Source of the DNA: Stenotrophomonas sp. SAM-B
GTDB taxonomy: Bacteria > Pseudomonadota > Gammaproteobacteria > Xanthomonadales > Xanthomonadaceae
Assembly (NCBI RefSeq): GCF_013387485.1
Contig: NZ_JABBXB010000011.1
Span: 1-64,000 of the forward strand
Length of the DNA: 64,000 bases
Direction: 5' to 3'
The notes beneath the pieces are model-generated. The model was given only the letters and a program-made list of their open reading frames with translations, ran no database searches and had not been told where the DNA came from. Below, piece by piece: positions 39,390 to 49,351 of the stretch. How positions within the stretch are numbered: the first letter of the stretch is position 1; the number at the start of each line of letters is the position of its first letter. Made by a program: the position numbers and the translations under genes.

Positions 39390-40667
39390 ATGACCACCAT
39401 CGCCCGCCCGCAGACCCTCTCCGATTGGCTCGGCTACATCGAGCAGCAGCACCCCGCCACCATCGACATGGGGCTGGACCGGGTGCGTAGCGTGGCGGAG
39501 GCGATGGGGCTGGGCGCACCGGCCGAGCGCAGCATCGTGGTCGGTGGCACCAACGGCAAGGGCTCCACTGTCGCCTTCATCGAAGCGATCGCCCGTGCCG
39601 CCGGCTGGAAGGTCGGCGCGTACACCTCGCCGCACCTGCTGCGCTACAACGAGCGCGTGCGCATCGATGGCGAGGACGCCAGCGATGAAGCACTGATGGC
39701 GGCGTTCAATGCCATCGAAGATGCCCGTGGCGATACCACGTTGACCTACTTCGAATACGGCACGCTGGCCGCGCTGCACCTGTTCGCGCAGGCCGGGCTC
39801 GACCTGGCCGTGCTGGAAGTCGGCCTCGGCGGCCGCCTGGATGCCGTCAACATCGTCGACAGCGACGTCGCGGTGATCACCACCGTGGACATCGACCACA
39901 GCGACTGGCTGGGCGAGGACCGTGAAGCGATCGGCACCGAGAAGGCCGGCATCATCCGCGGCTGGAAGCCGGTCATCCTCGGCGAAATCGACCCGCCCTC
40001 GAGCGTGCTCGCGCGCGCCTATCTGGTGGGGGCCAACGCCATCCGGGGCGGCAGCGACTTCTTCGCCGACGACATCGATGGCGAACGCTGGCGCTGGCGC
40101 GATGTCGGCTTCCGTCTCGAACTGCCGTACCCGACGCTGCGTGGCCCGATCCAGCGCGCCAATGCCGCCACCGCGATCGCCGCCCTGCGCGCGCTCGATC
40201 GTCCGCTGCCGCGCACTGCCTTCAGTGAAGGCGTTGCCGCCGCGCGCATCCGCGGCCGTCTGCAGGCCTTTGATCGTGACGGCGTCGAGGTCCTGGTCGA
40301 TGTCGGCCACAACCCGCAGGCCGCGCGCGAACTGGCGGGCGCACTCAAGGCCGCCCGCGTCACCGGCAGCACCCTCGCCGTGTTCGCCGCGCTGCAGGAC
40401 AAGGACGCGGCCGGCGTCGTCGATGCCCTGGCCGACCAGGTCCAGCAGTGGCATCTGGCCGGGCTGGCCGGTGCCCGTGCGCAGAGCGCGGGGGAACTGC
40501 AGGCACGCCTGGACGGCACGGCAGCGGCCGGCGCCACGCTCCACGCCACTGTCGCCGACGCCCTGCAGCACGCACTGGAGCAGGCCAAGGCCGGTGATCG
40601 GGTGCTGGTGTTCGGCTCCTTCCATACCGCCGCCGAGGCGCTGCAGACCCTGGATCCCGGCGCCTGA
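39390..40667 (+). CDS. folC: Bifunctional dihydrofolate synthase / folylpolyglutamate synthase
   Basis: Adds glutamate to dihydropteroate and to tetrahydrofolate. The 425-residue product is a Mur-ligase relative: LSDWLGYIEQQHPATIDMGLDRV, the P-loop VVGGTNGKGSTVAF, YTSPHLLRYNERVRI, LEVGLGGRLDAVNIV and TTVDIDHSDWLGEDREAIG..KAGI. The C-terminal domain has VLVDVGHNPQAARELA. It begins a run folC - SPOR gene - cvpA - purF, the same order as in E. coli (folC-dedD-cvpA-purF). Confidence 0.96.
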   Translation: MTTIARPQTLSDWLGYIEQQHPATIDMGLDRVRSVAEAMGLGAPAERSIVVGGTNGKGSTVAFIEAIARAAGWKVGAYTSPHLLRYNERVRIDGEDASDEALMAAFNAIEDARGDTTLTYFEYGTLAALHLFAQAGLDLAVLEVGLGGRLDAVNIVDSDVAVITTVDIDHSDWLGEDREAIGTEKAGIIRGWKPVILGEIDPPSSVLARAYLVGANAIRGGSDFFADDIDGERWRWRDVGFRLELPYPTLRGPIQRANAATAIAALRALDRPLPRTAFSEGVAAARIRGRLQAFDRDGVEVLVDVGHNPQAARELAGALKAARVTGSTLAVFAALQDKDAAGVVDALADQVQQWHLAGLAGARAQSAGELQARLDGTAAAGATLHATVADALQHALEQAKAGDRVLVFGSFHTAAEALQTLDPGA

Positions 40668-40765
40668 GCGGCCTTTGCAGCGCCGTTCAGCCGCATCAGC
40701 CGCCGCACACGCGCACACCCGTATAATCCCCGTGGCATTCCGCCGCGCCGCCTGCCTGCCTTCAC

Positions 40766-41791
40766 GTGGATACTCCTCTGAAACAGCGACTGATTGGTGC
40801 CATCGTCCTGGTGGCGTTGGCCGTGATTTTCCTGCCCATGCTCGTCAAGGGTCCCGCGCCTGACAGTGGCGTTGCCAACGTGCCGATCAGCGCACCGGCC
40901 GCGCCATCCGATGGCCAGTTCGAAACCCGCGAGCTGCCGCTGGTCGCACCGACCGGTGGCGCCACCGGCCTGCAGAGCGGGGCATCGACCACCCAGCCAT
41001 TGGCCGACAGCGCCGCCGCCGCCGATCCGGCGCCGGCCGATACCTCGCCGGCCGTGGCAGCGGGCAACTACGCGGTGAGCTTTGGCGCGTACGCCAGCGA
41101 AGCCGACGCCGACCGCGTCATCGCTACGCTGAAGAGCGCCCAGCTGGCGGGCTTCCGCGAGCCGGCCACGATCAACGGCCGCCAGGCCTGGCGTGTCCGC
41201 GTGGGCCCCTATGCCGACCGCGCGCTGGCCGAAGCAGGCCGCCTGCAGGCGGTGAAGGTGCGCAACGACGTCAAGGCCGAAGTCATCACCCTGGATGCGC
41301 GCGCCGATACCGCGGTCGCCGCCACCCCGGCGGCCGCTGCACCCGCTGCGACGGCGCCGACCGCCTCCAGCGCTGCCGCTGCGCCGTCCGGCAACACCGT
41401 GAAAACCGAATCCCTGCCGGCCGAACCGGTCGCGGCGGCCCCCCCGGCACCGAAGCCGGCTGCACCGAAGCCCGAGCCCAAGCCGGCCCCGGCACCCAAG
41501 CCCGAAACGGCCGCCGCGCCGCCGGTGGCTGCCCCGGCTGCGCCTGCCGCCAGCAGCGTCGGCTTCGCCGTGCAGCTGGGTGCCTTCGGCCAGGCCGCCG
41601 AGGCCAACGCGCTGCGTGACAAGGTCCGTGCCGCCGGCTTCAGCGCCTTCGTCGAGCAGGTCCGCACCGACAAGGGCACCCTCAACCGGGTCCGCGTCGG
41701 GCCGGTCGCCAACCGCGGCGATGCGGAGAACCTCAAGGCCCAGGTGGCTGCCAAGGTCGGCGTCGCCGGCATGGTCCGGCCGCATCCCTGA
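40766..41791 (+). CDS. SPOR-domain membrane protein (DedD-like)
   Basis: A 341-residue bitopic inner-membrane protein with an N-terminal helix (LIGAIVLVALAVIFLPML), a long Ala/Pro/Lys-rich periplasmic linker and two SPOR domains: residues about 95-170 (YAVSFGAYASEADADRVI) and 260-335 (GFAVQLGAFGQAAEANALRD). SPOR domains bind denuded septal glycan, so a cell-division role like DedD is likely. Having two SPOR repeats is unlike E. coli DedD, which has one. The start is a GTG at 40766. The position between folC and cvpA supports a dedD equivalent. Confidence 0.88.
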   Translation: MDTPLKQRLIGAIVLVALAVIFLPMLVKGPAPDSGVANVPISAPAAPSDGQFETRELPLVAPTGGATGLQSGASTTQPLADSAAAADPAPADTSPAVAAGNYAVSFGAYASEADADRVIATLKSAQLAGFREPATINGRQAWRVRVGPYADRALAEAGRLQAVKVRNDVKAEVITLDARADTAVAATPAAAAPAATAPTASSAAAAPSGNTVKTESLPAEPVAAAPPAPKPAAPKPEPKPAPAPKPETAAAPPVAAPAAPAASSVGFAVQLGAFGQAAEANALRDKVRAAGFSAFVEQVRTDKGTLNRVRVGPVANRGDAENLKAQVAAKVGVAGMVRPHP

Positions 41792-41846
41792 TGCCGGCCA
41801 TGCGCCCGTGCCGTGAGGCTCGAACGTTCCTCCCCGGAGGATGCGC

Positions 41847-42626
41847 GTGATCGATTTCGTACTGTTGGCGGTGATCGGCATCTCGACCCTGCTCGGGGTG
41901 ATGCGCGGCTTCGTCAGCATCCTCATCAGCACCCTGTCCTGGCTGCTCGGCAGCTGGGCGGCGCTGATGTTCGGCACGGCGGCCGCGGGCTGGTGGTCGG
42001 CGCCGGCGGCGCCCGGTACCGGGCACCTCTTCGCGGGCTACCTGAGCGTGTTCCTGCTGGTGATGGTGGCGGTGTGGGCCATCGGCCTGGTGATCCGACA
42101 GGCCGTGCGTTCGACGAGCCTCAACGGCGCCGACCGGATGCTCGGCGGCGTGCTGGGCCTGGCCCGTGGCGGCCTGATCGGTTGCCTGCTGCTGCTGATC
42201 GCCTCGTATACGCCGTTGCCGCGCGAGGCAGCTTGGCGTGATTCCAACCTGCGCGCGATGCTCAGCCCCGGTGTGGGCTGGCTGCAGGCCAGGATGCCGC
42301 AGATGCCCGACATGCCCCAGCTGCCCAACCTGCAGGGCATGCCGATGGCGCTGCCTGACGTGAACATGGCGCAACTTCCCGGCTCGGAGTTGGGCAAGCC
42401 GCTGCTGACAGGCGATAATGGTGTGCTTGACGGACTGCTGGCCGGGCGCGGATGGCCGCGACCGCTGGACGAGACCCCACAGCAGGGGGGAGACCCCGCC
42501 GACGTATCGGCGCGTGGGTCTCACCCAGGTAGCCCCGACAACATCGATCCGGCGCTCGTGCGCCCGGATCCCACCGATCCGGCACGGAGCGGTTCCCCCG
42601 GCCAGGCACGGCCACCTTCACAGTAA
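41847..42626 (+). CDS. cvpA: CvpA family membrane protein
   Basis: Inner-membrane protein of the colicin V production family, now linked to envelope stress tolerance. The 259-residue product has four hydrophobic segments in its first 165 residues (IDFVLLAVIGISTLLGVMRGFVS is typical), followed by a Pro-rich, probably disordered C-terminal extension absent from E. coli CvpA. The GTG at 41847 is preferred because GGAGG sits 6 nt upstream; the ATG at 41841 abuts the ribosome-binding site. It is followed 30 bp later by purF, as in many proteobacteria. Confidence 0.9.
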   Translation: MIDFVLLAVIGISTLLGVMRGFVSILISTLSWLLGSWAALMFGTAAAGWWSAPAAPGTGHLFAGYLSVFLLVMVAVWAIGLVIRQAVRSTSLNGADRMLGGVLGLARGGLIGCLLLLIASYTPLPREAAWRDSNLRAMLSPGVGWLQARMPQMPDMPQLPNLQGMPMALPDVNMAQLPGSELGKPLLTGDNGVLDGLLAGRGWPRPLDETPQQGGDPADVSARGSHPGSPDNIDPALVRPDPTDPARSGSPGQARPPSQ

Positions 42627-42656
42627 ATGGGCGCAGCCCAGCGGAGAATTCGCACC

Positions 42657-44123
42657 ATGTGTGGCATCGTCGGAATCGTCGGCAACCAGAACGTCGCCGG
42701 GCAGTTGTATGACGGCCTGACCGTCCTCCAGCATCGTGGCCAGGACGCGGCCGGCATCGCCACCGCCGACGGCACCCGCCTGCGCGTGCAGAAGGCCAAT
42801 GGCCTGGTACGCGATGTGTTCGATGCCAAGCGGATGTCCACGCTGGAAGGCCGCGTTGGTATCGCGCACGTGCGCTACCCCACCGCCGGTTCGGAAGGCA
42901 TGGACGAGGCGCAGCCGTTCTACGTGAACTCGCCGTACGGCATCGCGCTGGCCCACAACGGCAACCTGATCAATACCGAAGCCCTGCGCCAGCAGGTGTT
43001 CGAGCAGGACCGCCGCAACGTCAACACCGATTCGGACAGCGAAGTGCTGCTGAACGTGTTCGCCTTCGAACTGGATGCGCAGCGCCAGCTGACCCCGGAA
43101 GCGGCGATCCGCGCCGTGGCCGCCGTGCACCGTCGCGTCAAGGGCGGCTATGCGGTGATCAGCGTGGTGCTGGGCCTGGGCCTGGTCGCCTTCCGCGATC
43201 CGCATGGCATCCGTCCGCTGGTGCTGGGCAAGCGCGCCCACGCCGAAGGCGATGAATACATCGTGGCCTCCGAATCGGCCGCACTCGACGTGCTCGGCTT
43301 CCAGCGCGTGCGCGACGTGCGCCCGGGCGAAGCGCTGGTGATCACCGCGCGCGGCGAGCTGTTCTCCGAAGTCTGCGCCGAGCCGGTCGAGCACAGCCCG
43401 TGCATCTTCGAGTACGTGTACTTCGCGCGCCCGGACTCGATGATCGACAACGTCTCGGTGCACAAGGCGCGCATGCGCATGGGCATCAAGCTCGGCGAGA
43501 AGATCCTGCGCCTGCGCCCGGACCACGACATCGACACCATCATCCCGATCCCGGATACCTCGCGCGATGCCGCGCTGGAGATCTCCAACACGCTCGGGGT
43601 GAAGTACCGCGAAGGCTTCATCAAGAACCGCTACATCGGCCGCACCTTCATCATGCCGGGCCAGGGTGAGCGGGTGAAGTCGGTGCGCCGCAAGCTCAAT
43701 CCGATCCACCTGGAGTTCCGCAACCGCGTGGTGCTGCTGGTGGACGACTCGATCGTGCGCGGCACCACCAGCCAGCAGATCGTGCAGATGGCGCGCGACG
43801 CCGGTGCGCGCAAGGTCTACCTGGCCAGCGCGGCGCCGCCGGTGCGCTACCCGAACATCTACGGCATCGACATGCCGGCCGCCGAAGAACTGGTCGCGCA
43901 CAACCGCAGCATCGAGGAAATCGAGAAGCACCTGGGCTGCGACTGGCTGATCTACCAGGACATCGAGGACATGGAAGCGGCGGTGAGCGAAGGCAACCCG
44001 GAGCTGAAATCGTTCGATTCCTCGTGCTTCAACGGCGTCTACCCGACCGGGATCGAGCCGGGCTATTTCGAGCGCATCCAGCAGCTGCGTTCGGACGATG
44101 CCAAGCACAAGCGTCGCGCCTGA
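42657..44123 (+). CDS. purF: Amidophosphoribosyltransferase
   Basis: First committed step of purine synthesis: transfers glutamine amide nitrogen to PRPP. The 488-residue product starts MCGIVGIVG, so Cys2 becomes the N-terminal nucleophile. It has the glutaminase motif ([15 protein letters not shown]), the [16 protein letters not shown] segment and the PRPP loop [18 protein letters not shown]. The ATG at 42657 is fixed by the need to expose Cys2. It is the last clear gene of the folC-cvpA-purF run. Confidence 0.97.
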   Translation: MCGIVGIVGNQNVAGQLYDGLTVLQHRGQDAAGIATADGTRLRVQKANGLVRDVFDAKRMSTLEGRVGIAHVRYPTAGSEGMDEAQPFYVNSPYGIALAHNGNLINTEALRQQVFEQDRRNVNTDSDSEVLLNVFAFELDAQRQLTPEAAIRAVAAVHRRVKGGYAVISVVLGLGLVAFRDPHGIRPLVLGKRAHAEGDEYIVASESAALDVLGFQRVRDVRPGEALVITARGELFSEVCAEPVEHSPCIFEYVYFARPDSMIDNVSVHKARMRMGIKLGEKILRLRPDHDIDTIIPIPDTSRDAALEISNTLGVKYREGFIKNRYIGRTFIMPGQGERVKSVRRKLNPIHLEFRNRVVLLVDDSIVRGTTSQQIVQMARDAGARKVYLASAAPPVRYPNIYGIDMPAAEELVAHNRSIEEIEKHLGCDWLIYQDIEDMEAAVSEGNPELKSFDSSCFNGVYPTGIEPGYFERIQQLRSDDAKHKRRA

Positions 44124-44132
44124 GGGCAGGGC

Positions 44133-44993
44133 ATGAGTGATGTGTTGGATACCGCGGCCGGCGATCTGCTGCAGGCCGCGCAGCACTGCCTGGCCGAGCC
44201 GGATCCACTGCGCAAGGTCGCGTTGACCCAGCACTACGCCGTGCAGTTCCGCGCCGGTCGCCTCAAGGCACCGGCCGATGCGCCGGCACCGGACCCGATC
44301 CGGATGCCGGGGCGCCCCGCCAAGCCGATCCTGGTCCACCCGCGCGATCTGCCGCGGCGTGGCCTCGGCAGCGTGGAAGGGCGTGCGGCGTTCGTGCACG
44401 CCATCGCGCATATCGAACTCAACGCGATCGACCTGGCCTGGGATGCGGTCTACCGCTTCCGTGGCCTGCCGACCTCCTTCCATGCCGACTGGGTCAGCGT
44501 GGCCGATGACGAATCGCGCCACTTCATGCTGCTGCACGATCGGCTGCAGGCCAACGGCTATGCCTACGGCGATTTCGACGCGCACAACGGCCTGTGGGAA
44601 ATGTGCGAGAAGACGGCGCACGACGGGCTGGCCCGCATGGCGCTGGTGCCGCGCGTGCTTGAAGCGCGCGGGCTGGATGTCACGCCGGGCATGATCGTGA
44701 AACTGCGCGCCGGGGGCGACCACGCCACCGCCGATGTGCTGGAAATCATCCTGCGCGAAGAAGTGGCGCACGTCGCCGCCGGCTCGCGCTGGTACCGCTG
44801 GTACTGCACGCGCGAAGGGGTCGAGCCGCGCCCGCGTTTCATGGCGCTGCTGAAGGAATACGCCGGCGGCTTCCTGTATGGCCCGTTCAACCTGGAAGCG
44901 CGCCTGCTGGCCGGCTTCGACGAGGAAGAACTCGCCGAGATGATCGAACAGACCGAACTGCGTGGTCAGGTGTTGGCCAGCACCACGCGCTGA
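44133..44993 (+). CDS. DUF455 family ferritin-like protein
   Basis: A 286-residue cytoplasmic protein of the DUF455 family with probable diiron site residues: Glu/His in FVHAIAHIELNAIDLAWDA, SVADDESRHFMLLHDRL and LREEVAHVAAGSRWYRWYC. The PGRPAKPILVHPRDLPRRGLGS segment is typical of the family. The reaction is unknown. Its start is 9 bp after purF, so it is probably translated from the same transcript. Its 3' end overlaps the convergent hydrolase gene by 28 bp. Confidence 0.87.
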   Translation: MSDVLDTAAGDLLQAAQHCLAEPDPLRKVALTQHYAVQFRAGRLKAPADAPAPDPIRMPGRPAKPILVHPRDLPRRGLGSVEGRAAFVHAIAHIELNAIDLAWDAVYRFRGLPTSFHADWVSVADDESRHFMLLHDRLQANGYAYGDFDAHNGLWEMCEKTAHDGLARMALVPRVLEARGLDVTPGMIVKLRAGGDHATADVLEIILREEVAHVAAGSRWYRWYCTREGVEPRPRFMALLKEYAGGFLYGPFNLEARLLAGFDEEELAEMIEQTELRGQVLASTTR

Positions 44994-46531
44994 CCGTTTC
45001 CGGTCGGCCGGTTGATGTAGAACAACCCGGGGCCCGGCCGATACGGCAGTTCCCGGGTGCCCGCATCGGCGGCATAGAGCAGGGCGGTGTCGCCCAGCGC
45101 ATCGAAGTTCCAATGTGCCGACTGCATCAGGTAGCGCTGGCGCAGCAGGCGTTCCTGCGCGGGATCGAGTGGCGTGCCGGCCAGCAGCCGGGCGGCGATG
45201 GGCTGCAGTTCCGCTGGCAGCGCCAAGGCAGGCAGTGCGTCCGGAGAGGTTGTCCACGCCACCCCGGCGGCCGCGGCACGCTGGTGCAGCAGCCGCAGCG
45301 CAATGAACTGATAACGCGCATCGATCTCGCGGCGCAGCACCACCGCCGCATACGCACGCAGGGTGGGCTGCGGCAGGACGCTGCGACTCTCGACGCGGCG
45401 TTGCGGCTGCCACTGATGCCACACGTCGACCCAGATCGCGTCATCGCCCAGGCCGAGTGCGCGCTGCCAACGACGGCACGTGGCCTGTGCGCTGCGGTAC
45501 ACCGTGGTCGCGCGCAGCAGGTCCAGCGGCGGCACCGCGCCGGGCGCCAATCCGTTGCCACGCAGCAGTTGCCCCTGCGGACGGCTGAGCAGCTTGGGGC
45601 CTTCGATGCGCTGGTCGTAGCCGCCGCCGATGTTGGCGTGCACGCCCGGCAGCGCGATCTCTTCATGTTCGGGCGCGACGCTGGTGAGTGCGAAGTGCTC
45701 ACGGTGTTCGTCGCGCGCCACCAGCTGCACGACCTTGTCCGCACACCCTGCGGGAAGCGCGACCGCCGGCATCTCATCGCGATGCTGGCGGCCGATCGCC
45801 ACCACGGTATCAAGCAGCCCCACGAACCTCACCGGGTGCGCGGTGCCGGGAAATGCCGGTGCCAGCGCCCAGCCCGATCGCACCAGCTGTTCGCGCAGCC
45901 ATGCGGCGGCTGCGGGCGCGTTGAGCACGTTCACCGCATCGCGCGCGCTGGCCGCGCCGCGCGAGTAGCCGAACAGATCCACCCGCACGCTGCCCAGCGT
46001 GCGGCCGGGCTGGGCGCGGGCGAGCTGGCGCAGCGCCTCGGGCAGCTGCTGCTCCAGCGCCTGGCGGCGTTTGGCGCGCACGCCCGTGCGGCCGATCCCG
46101 AACGCCAGCCCCATGAGATCGTCTTCCTCACCGGTGCGCGTGCCCACCCCTTCGATGTAGATCGACAGCGCCAGCGTGTCGCCCACCGGCGGCATCTGCC
46201 GGTGATCGGGGTACAGCGCCTGCAGCCGCGAGATGTTGGTCAGGCCATTGCTGTAGCTGCTGGTCAACCGGCTCTGGTAGGGCGATGCATCATCGGCGAT
46301 CACGGCGGGCGGCCGCGGTGCGGGCGTCGTGGCCCCGGCCGGGCGCGACGCGCAATGCAGGTTGTCGGCGTTGTTGCGGGTGCCGTCGAAGAACAGGCCG
46401 ATATGCAGCGACACCGTCGGCGCCGATGTGGATTGGGTAGCTGCCACCGCGATGTCGTCCCTGTTCCCCGAGGATGCTTGGCTAAGGTAGCGCGGAATCC
46501 ACGCGCCGCGACAGCACCGGCGGGCCGTCAT
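44966..46531 (-). CDS. DUF2235 hydrolase, Tle1-like (T6SS phospholipase effector type)
   Basis: Alpha/beta hydrolase of the family that includes type VI secretion phospholipase Tle1. The 521-residue frame has the opening LHIGLFFDGTRNN, nucleophile Ser190 in DLFGYSRGAASARD, Asp241 in FVGLLDTVVAIG and His298 in LPGVHANIGGGYD. No signal peptide, as expected for a contact-delivered effector. No vgrG or obvious immunity gene adjoins it. The ATG at 46531 is the only ATG before the core; a GTG around residue 29 is an alternative. It overlaps the metalloprotease gene region head to head. Confidence 0.82.
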   Translation of the reverse strand: MTARRCCRGAWIPRYLSQASSGNRDDIAVAATQSTSAPTVSLHIGLFFDGTRNNADNLHCASRPAGATTPAPRPPAVIADDASPYQSRLTSSYSNGLTNISRLQALYPDHRQMPPVGDTLALSIYIEGVGTRTGEEDDLMGLAFGIGRTGVRAKRRQALEQQLPEALRQLARAQPGRTLGSVRVDLFGYSRGAASARDAVNVLNAPAAAAWLREQLVRSGWALAPAFPGTAHPVRFVGLLDTVVAIGRQHRDEMPAVALPAGCADKVVQLVARDEHREHFALTSVAPEHEEIALPGVHANIGGGYDQRIEGPKLLSRPQGQLLRGNGLAPGAVPPLDLLRATTVYRSAQATCRRWQRALGLGDDAIWVDVWHQWQPQRRVESRSVLPQPTLRAYAAVVLRREIDARYQFIALRLLHQRAAAAGVAWTTSPDALPALALPAELQPIAARLLAGTPLDPAQERLLRQRYLMQSAHWNFDALGDTALLYAADAGTRELPYRPGPGLFYINRPTGNGQRVVLANT

Positions 46532-46691
46532 GACCTCCCTGAACCAAGATGCGGTCGATCACAGTTCCGGAATCCCATCTGCAATTGCTATTGAATTCAC
46601 ACGACCGCGTCGCGCCAGATGGGCAGGCCGGCTCGCCCGGCGGATTGCAGCAAACCGACTCCACTCCGTTTTTCACTCAAAGAGAGGCGAC

Positions 46692-47948
46692 ATGATGTCC
46701 AGTTCGATGAGCAAGGCCGCAGGTGTGATCGCGTTGTGTCTGTTGGGCGCCGGTGGCGCCGCCGCCGCCCCATTGTTCGAGCCGGTCACGGTGCTGACCC
46801 GGGCCGGCACCGCCCAGCAACCCGCCCTGCAGGCGCTGATGGGCGCGCCGTCGACCAGCGCGGTGCAGGAGGTGCGCGTGGATGCGGCGGCGGTGGTGTC
46901 GGCGCAGAAGCAACTGGAGTTTGAACTGCTGGGGCAGCCGGTGCAGGCCCTGCAGAGCCGGGTGGAGACGCTCGCCGATGGCGGCAGCATCTGGTACGGC
47001 CAGATCGGCACGCGCGCCGGCGCACGGCTGCTCAAGGCCGGCGCCCCGGATCCGATGAACTCCGTGATCCTGGTGCGCAACGGCGATACGGTAACCGGCT
47101 CGATCCGCAGGGACGGCCAGCTGTACCGGCTGCGTCCGGTCAGCGATGGGCGGCATGTGCTGGTGGAAGTGGATGAGGCGCGCATGCCGGCCGACCATCC
47201 GGCCGACTACAACAGCCTGCCCACCATCGCGATGCCGGCCGGTGACCGGGCCGGTATCGCCGCGGCGTCATCGGGCACCCCGGCCACCATCCGTGTGCTG
47301 GTGGTGGCCACCAACGGTGCGGTCGCGGCCTACGGCGGCAACATGCAGTCGCTGGTGCAGCTGGCCGTGGCGGAGTCCAACCAGGGCTACAGCAACAGCA
47401 ATGTCGGCATCACCCTGCAGCTGGCCGGGTACGAGACCACCAGCTATGCCGAGTCCAGCAGTTTCTCCACCGATCTGGCGCGCTTCCGCAACACCAGCGA
47501 TGGCGTGATGGACAGCATCCACGCCAGCCGCAACACCACCCGCGCCGATGTCGCGGTGCTGGTGATCAACAACGCCAGCTCGTGCGGGCTGGCCTCGGGC
47601 ATCGGCTCCACCGCAGCCACCGCGTTCGCGGCGGTGCATTGGGACTGCGCCACCGGCTACTACTCCTTCGCGCACGAGATCGGCCATCTGCAGAGCGCGC
47701 GGCATGACATTGCCACCGACTCCAGCACGTCGCCGTATGCCTACGGGCATGGGTACCGTTACGAGCCGGCGACCGGCACCGGCTGGCGCACGATCATGGC
47801 CTACAACTGCACCCGCAGCTGCCCGCGCCTGAACTACTGGTCCAACCCGAACATCACGTACAACGGGATCCCGACGGGTATCGCCAGCAGCGCCGACAAC
47901 CAGCGCGTCCTGGTCAACACCAAGGCGGCGGTGGCCGCGTTCCGCTGA
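46692..47948 (+). CDS. Secreted zincin metalloprotease (M12-like)
   Basis: Predicted secreted zinc endopeptidase. The 418-residue product has a signal peptide (IALCLLGAGGAAAA), a propeptide-like region to about residue 190, then a metzincin catalytic domain with HEIGHLQSARHD (His328, Glu329, His332, His338) and a downstream Met-turn candidate (TIMAYNC). Four cysteines near the active site (NNASSCGLAS, HWDCATG, YNCTRSCPR) could form disulfides. The start at 46692 has AGAGAGG just upstream; longer frames overlap the divergent hydrolase gene. Confidence 0.88.
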   Translation: MMSSSMSKAAGVIALCLLGAGGAAAAPLFEPVTVLTRAGTAQQPALQALMGAPSTSAVQEVRVDAAAVVSAQKQLEFELLGQPVQALQSRVETLADGGSIWYGQIGTRAGARLLKAGAPDPMNSVILVRNGDTVTGSIRRDGQLYRLRPVSDGRHVLVEVDEARMPADHPADYNSLPTIAMPAGDRAGIAAASSGTPATIRVLVVATNGAVAAYGGNMQSLVQLAVAESNQGYSNSNVGITLQLAGYETTSYAESSSFSTDLARFRNTSDGVMDSIHASRNTTRADVAVLVINNASSCGLASGIGSTAATAFAAVHWDCATGYYSFAHEIGHLQSARHDIATDSSTSPYAYGHGYRYEPATGTGWRTIMAYNCTRSCPRLNYWSNPNITYNGIPTGIASSADNQRVLVNTKAAVAAFR

Positions 47949-47987
47949 TCTGCGCCTCCCCGCGGCGGCCGTACGCCGTCGCGGGTA

Positions 47988-48731
47988 TCAGCCGGCCAGC
48001 GCGTCCAGCGTCCAGCCTTCCGGCGTGACGCGCAGTACCGAGCCCTGCTCGTACCAGTCGCCCAGCACGATGCGGGTGCAGTCGCGGCCGCCGGCCTGCA
48101 GTGGATGGATGGCCGGGCGATGGGTGTGGCCGTGGATCATCGTGTCCACGCCATAGCGGCCGAAGGTGGCATCGACTTCCGCGGGGGCAACGTCGGTGAC
48201 GGTTTCGAACTGGGCGCGGTCGCCCTGCTTCATTTCCGACTGCCGCGCCTGGCTGGCGTCACGCGCCTTCTGTGCGAACGCGATGCGCGCGGCCAGCGGC
48301 TGCGACAGGAACTGCGCCTGGAACACGGGATCGCGGGTCTGCGCGCGGAACTGCTGGTAGGCGACATCGTCCGTGCACAGCAGGTCGCCGTGCTGCAGCA
48401 GCACCGGGCGGCCATACAGATCGATGACGCTCGGGTCGGGCAGGATCGTGAACCCCGCGCGCCGCGCGTAGTCCTCGCCGACCAGGAAATCGCGGTTGCC
48501 GCGGATGAAATACACCGGCACGCCGGCATCGGCCACGGCATGCAGCGCGATCGCCACCGCATCGGCGGCCGGGGAGGGCGTGTCATCGCCGATCCAGGCT
48601 TCGAACAGATCGCCCAGGATGTACAGGGCATCGGCCTGCATCGCTTCATCGCGCAGGAAGGCCAGGAACAGGTCGGTGATGGCTGGACGACTCGGGTCCA
48701 GGTGCAGATCGGAGATGAACAGCGTGGTCAT
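47988..48731 (-). CDS. lpxH: UDP-2,3-diacylglucosamine diphosphatase
   Basis: Calcineurin-like hydrolase that cleaves UDP-2,3-diacylglucosamine to lipid X in lipid A synthesis, peripheral to the inner membrane. The 247-residue product has all metallophosphatase motifs: FISDLHLDP (Asp8, His10), [27 protein letters not shown] and [10 protein letters not shown]. Length matches LpxH. The ATG at 48731 directly precedes MTTLFISD. It is transcribed toward the metalloprotease gene. Confidence 0.95.
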   Translation of the reverse strand: MTTLFISDLHLDPSRPAITDLFLAFLRDEAMQADALYILGDLFEAWIGDDTPSPAADAVAIALHAVADAGVPVYFIRGNRDFLVGEDYARRAGFTILPDPSVIDLYGRPVLLQHGDLLCTDDVAYQQFRAQTRDPVFQAQFLSQPLAARIAFAQKARDASQARQSEMKQGDRAQFETVTDVAPAEVDATFGRYGVDTMIHGHTHRPAIHPLQAGGRDCTRIVLGDWYEQGSVLRVTPEGWTLDALAG

Positions 48732-48817
48732 GCCCACATTGTAAAACGGGATCACGGGACGAGGCATCGCTGCAGGGTGAAGAGCCCGCGTGATTCAAGG
48801 GCGCGCGGCGACAGCCG

Positions 48818-49351
48818 CTACAACGGCAGCCACTGGAGGCTGGCGGCGGCCAGCAGCGCGGCGATCCCGGTCGCGGCCAGCACATCGCTGGGATAGTGCA
48901 GGCCCAGCACCACCCGCGACAGCCCGATCAGCGCGGTGAACGGCACCAGCAGCGGTGCCAGCCACGGGTAGTAGGCGAGCGCCACGATCGTGAAGGACAC
49001 CGCATGCAGGGTGTGCCCGGACGGGAAGCTGAACTCGTCCAGCGGCGCCACCCAGGCACGGATGCGCAGATCGGCGGCGAACGGACGCGGGCGTCGCGTC
49101 CAGCGCTTGAGCCCCTTGTACAGCAGCAGGGCCATCAGGCCGGTGGCGGCCATGTGCAGCGAGGCGCGCAGACCATCGAAGCCGTCCAGCAGCACCAGCC
49201 CGGCCATCAGTGCGTACCAGAACACGCCATCGCCCAGGCGGCTGATCACCGCAAAGGCATGCCGGACACGGCGGCGCCGGCAGTAGTGGTTGGCGCGTCG
49301 GCACCAGCGCGTTTCGTGCCCGCGCAGGGCATCAAGCGGCGTGGTCGGCAT
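48818..49351 (-). CDS. PAP2-family phosphatase
   Basis: A 177-residue inner-membrane lipid phosphatase. The three PAP2 motifs are complete: KGLKRWTRRPRP, PSGHTLH and SRVVLGLHYPSD, with about five membrane helices. Substrate is probably a lipid phosphate such as phosphatidate, undecaprenyl or lipid A phosphate. The gene start overlaps the end of the glycosyltransferase gene by 20 bp, so the two are translationally linked, suggesting a joint role in making or finishing a glycolipid. Confidence 0.9.
   Translation of the reverse strand: MPTTPLDALRGHETRWCRRANHYCRRRRVRHAFAVISRLGDGVFWYALMAGLVLLDGFDGLRASLHMAATGLMALLLYKGLKRWTRRPRPFAADLRIRAWVAPLDEFSFPSGHTLHAVSFTIVALAYYPWLAPLLVPFTALIGLSRVVLGLHYPSDVLAATGIAALLAAASLQWLPL

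Noticed and set aside
42618..45422. 934-codon minus-strand frame over purF and the DUF455 gene
   Set aside because: Antisense to two convincing genes; composition-driven.
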